Assembly: GCA_964472565.1 (NCBI GenBank)
Contig: CAYYNB010000059.1
Span: 1 to 32,237, forward strand
Direction: 5' to 3'
Length of the DNA: 32,237 nt
Source: DATAMF01 sp964472565
GTDB lineage: Bacteria > Chloroflexota > Anaerolineae > Aggregatilineales > Aggregatilineaceae
The position numbers and the translations under genes are program-made. The notes under the pieces were generated by a model, which was given only the letters and a program-made list of their open reading frames with translations, did not search any database and was not told where the DNA came from. Positions 30,976 to 32,237 of this stretch are shown here, in pieces (the first letter of the stretch is position 1; the number at the start of each line of letters is the position of its first letter).

Positions 30976-32237
30976 TCAACTATTCAGCTCATCATCTTCA
31001 AACAAATCGCGTAGCCAATTGGGCGACTGAGGCGGAGTTTCAGTTTCAGTCCACCCCGTTTGTTCATCTTCTTTTGCTGAGCGTAACCAGGCTGGCGACA
31101 GCTCTCCGAAGGAAAAATCATCCGGCACACCCTCATCCGAGGGCAGCTCACTGTCAATCCACTCAGCCTCACTAGTATGAGCTAGAATCTGTGCTTGTGC
31201 AACCTCTGTCTCTTCGGCTAGGCTTTCGAACTCCATCCGCTCAGCCTCAAACTGATCGAAAAGTTCGAGTTCCTCTTCAACAACGTCATCTCCAACCCCA
31301 GAAAGCCAATCCGGTGTCACACCGGGCTGTAAAACACCCGTGTCCGCAGCCGATGGATATTTTTCCGGTTCTTCAATCACAAATATCCCATCATCCAGTT
31401 TGGCGGCTTCTGGTCCCGTAATGGCGAGTAGCCATCCAGGCATACCCCCCTCATCACTTTCGGGAGAAGGCAGCACCTCTTCTTCGCTGGGGGGTTCTTC
31501 GACAGGTTCTTCCGCTCCCCAATCATGCAGCTCGATATCTTGTAGGCTGTCCGTAACGGGCTTGGGTGCAAAAAAGTCCAAAGCTTCTAGGTGCAGTTCT
31601 TCCGACTCCCCAACACCCAACGCCTCATTGAGTTGTTCGTCAATTTCAATCGGAACCTCATCATCAGAAAACGCGACCAGCCAATCCGGTTCTTCAGTCG
31701 GCTGAAGAATCCCGGTTGTTCCCGATGCTTGATAGCTGAGGTCCGGCTTGCCAAAGGGATCATAAGGTTCTTCCAATATCCTGTCGAGATCGTCTTCCCC
31801 CACATTATTTTCTACAGGAGCCATTTCCGATAACCATGCAGGAGTGTCCGCTTGCATTGCCGCACCCGACGGAGCTAACGTCTCCTCAGCCGTTTCAATA
31901 AACGATACATCCTCCACCTCTGGCTGTTCCATTTTAATTTCGGGGCCAGACTCTGCTTGGAACCACTCCAACCTATCATCCATATCCGGCTTTAGGACTA
32001 ATGTATCTTCAGGGCTGGCCTCAACCACAGGCTCATCTGACTTCTGAAGCCAATCGAGTACATCAGCGCTTGCTGGCTGCTCCAGCTTTGCCAGCCAATC
32101 ACCACCCATTTCACCCGACGGCGCAGCCTCGGCTTGTGGCACAGCAGGTGTACCCATCTCGTCCAGCGCACTCAGGAACCCTGCCTCATCCAGCGGTTCC
32201 ATCTCCGTCAGCCAATCACCGCCCATGTCACCCGACG
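30976..32237 (-). CDS. Acidic WL-motif repeat protein, partial
   Basis: The window cuts the 5' end; at least 420 residues remain. The ATG at 32226 is internal, because the frame continues upstream as SGD-MGGDWL, matching the later SGE-MGGDWL. The protein is highly acidic and disordered in look, and carries at least ten short WL or similar motifs: GGDWLTEM, GGDWLAKL, VLDWLQKS, TPAWLSEM, EPDWLVAF, MPGWLLAI, TPDWLSGV, SPAWLRSA, SPNWLRDL. Two TGVLQP/TGILQP elements precede WL motifs. There is no TPR in the visible part. It resembles the next gene (28413-30929) in composition and motif, so the pair probably arose by duplication and may share partners. No function can be assigned. Confidence 0.75.
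   Translation of the reverse strand, partial: SGDMGGDWLTEMEPLDEAGFLSALDEMGTPAVPQAEAAPSGEMGGDWLAKLEQPASADVLDWLQKSDEPVVEASPEDTLVLKPDMDDRLEWFQAESGPEIKMEQPEVEDVSFIETAEETLAPSGAAMQADTPAWLSEMAPVENNVGEDDLDRILEEPYDPFGKPDLSYQASGTTGILQPTEEPDWLVAFSDDEVPIEIDEQLNEALGVGESEELHLEALDFFAPKPVTDSLQDIELHDWGAEEPVEEPPSEEEVLPSPESDEGGMPGWLLAITGPEAAKLDDGIFVIEEPEKYPSAADTGVLQPGVTPDWLSGVGDDVVEEELELFDQFEAERMEFESLAEETEVAQAQILAHTSEAEWIDSELPSDEGVPDDFSFGELSPAWLRSAKEDEQTGWTETETPPQSPNWLRDLFEDDELNS
32093..32237. repeat. 117-base tandem repeat at the window edge
   Basis: The 28 bases at 32093-32120 recur at 32210-32237 with two mismatches, exactly 117 bases (39 codons) apart. They encode the SG(D/E)MGGDWL motif. The array may extend beyond the window. 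Confidence 0.7.

Overview
The window looks like a chromosomal segment of an uncultured Chloroflexota bacterium, probably Anaerolineae-like. This is inferred from gene content: two large acidic TPR/'WL'-repeat proteins, a histidine phosphatase / DUF3090 / SCO1664-type triad otherwise familiar from Actinobacteria, a bL31 with a long C-terminal extension, and GC-rich housekeeping genes mixed with palindromic intergenic repeats. There is no phage, IS element, CRISPR array, rRNA or tRNA that I can support. One 10-N assembly gap lies at 11074-11083.

Layout. 1-4055: the end of a soluble transhydrogenase (SthA-like), an RlmI-like rRNA methyltransferase, a DegT/DnrJ aminotransferase that overlaps it tail to tail, and a secreted protein of unknown function. 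4168-6998: an RNA-metabolism block of cold-shock protein, RNase J and an RRM/RGG protein. Each has a structured leader, and the cold-shock gene has a consensus promoter followed by a terminator-like hairpin before its start codon. 6999-7642: a gene-free stretch of 644 bases carrying three kinds of dispersed repeat, short direct repeats and a G12 tract. 7643-12154: an O-antigen-ligase-like membrane protein with TPRs overlapping lipA, then an orphan DnaB-type ATPase on the minus strand, interrupted by the N gap. 12253-14209: rplU, rpmA, an extended rpmE and tdk, behind a near-consensus promoter. 14262-18170: a CPBP membrane protease, an LCP-family ligase, a small conserved-looking unknown, and a PAS/histidine-kinase protein whose ATPase half has lost its usual motifs. 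18316-24167: a probable six-gene run of phosphatase, DUF3090, SCO1664-like kinase-fold protein, MoxR ATPase, DUF58 and DUF4129 membrane protein. 24235-32237: a membrane-anchored TPR protein, thpR, rsfS, ndk, and two acidic scaffold-like proteins, the second cut by the window edge.

How it fits together. Translation and RNA turnover dominate: ribosomal proteins L21, L27 and L31, RsfS, RlmI, RNase J, Csp, the RRM protein and ThpR. A second theme is the envelope: the O-antigen-ligase-like protein, LCP, CPBP, MoxR/DUF58/DUF4129 and the secreted protein. The most unusual item is the bL31 protein whose extra C-terminal domain resembles the RNA polymerase alpha C-terminal domain, including the positions that contact DNA in E. 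coli alpha. Others are the pseudokinase-like sensor, the multivalent WL-motif acidic proteins, the candidate attenuator in the csp leader, and an N gap whose flanks share a 6-mer that, when collapsed, restores one uninterrupted reading frame.
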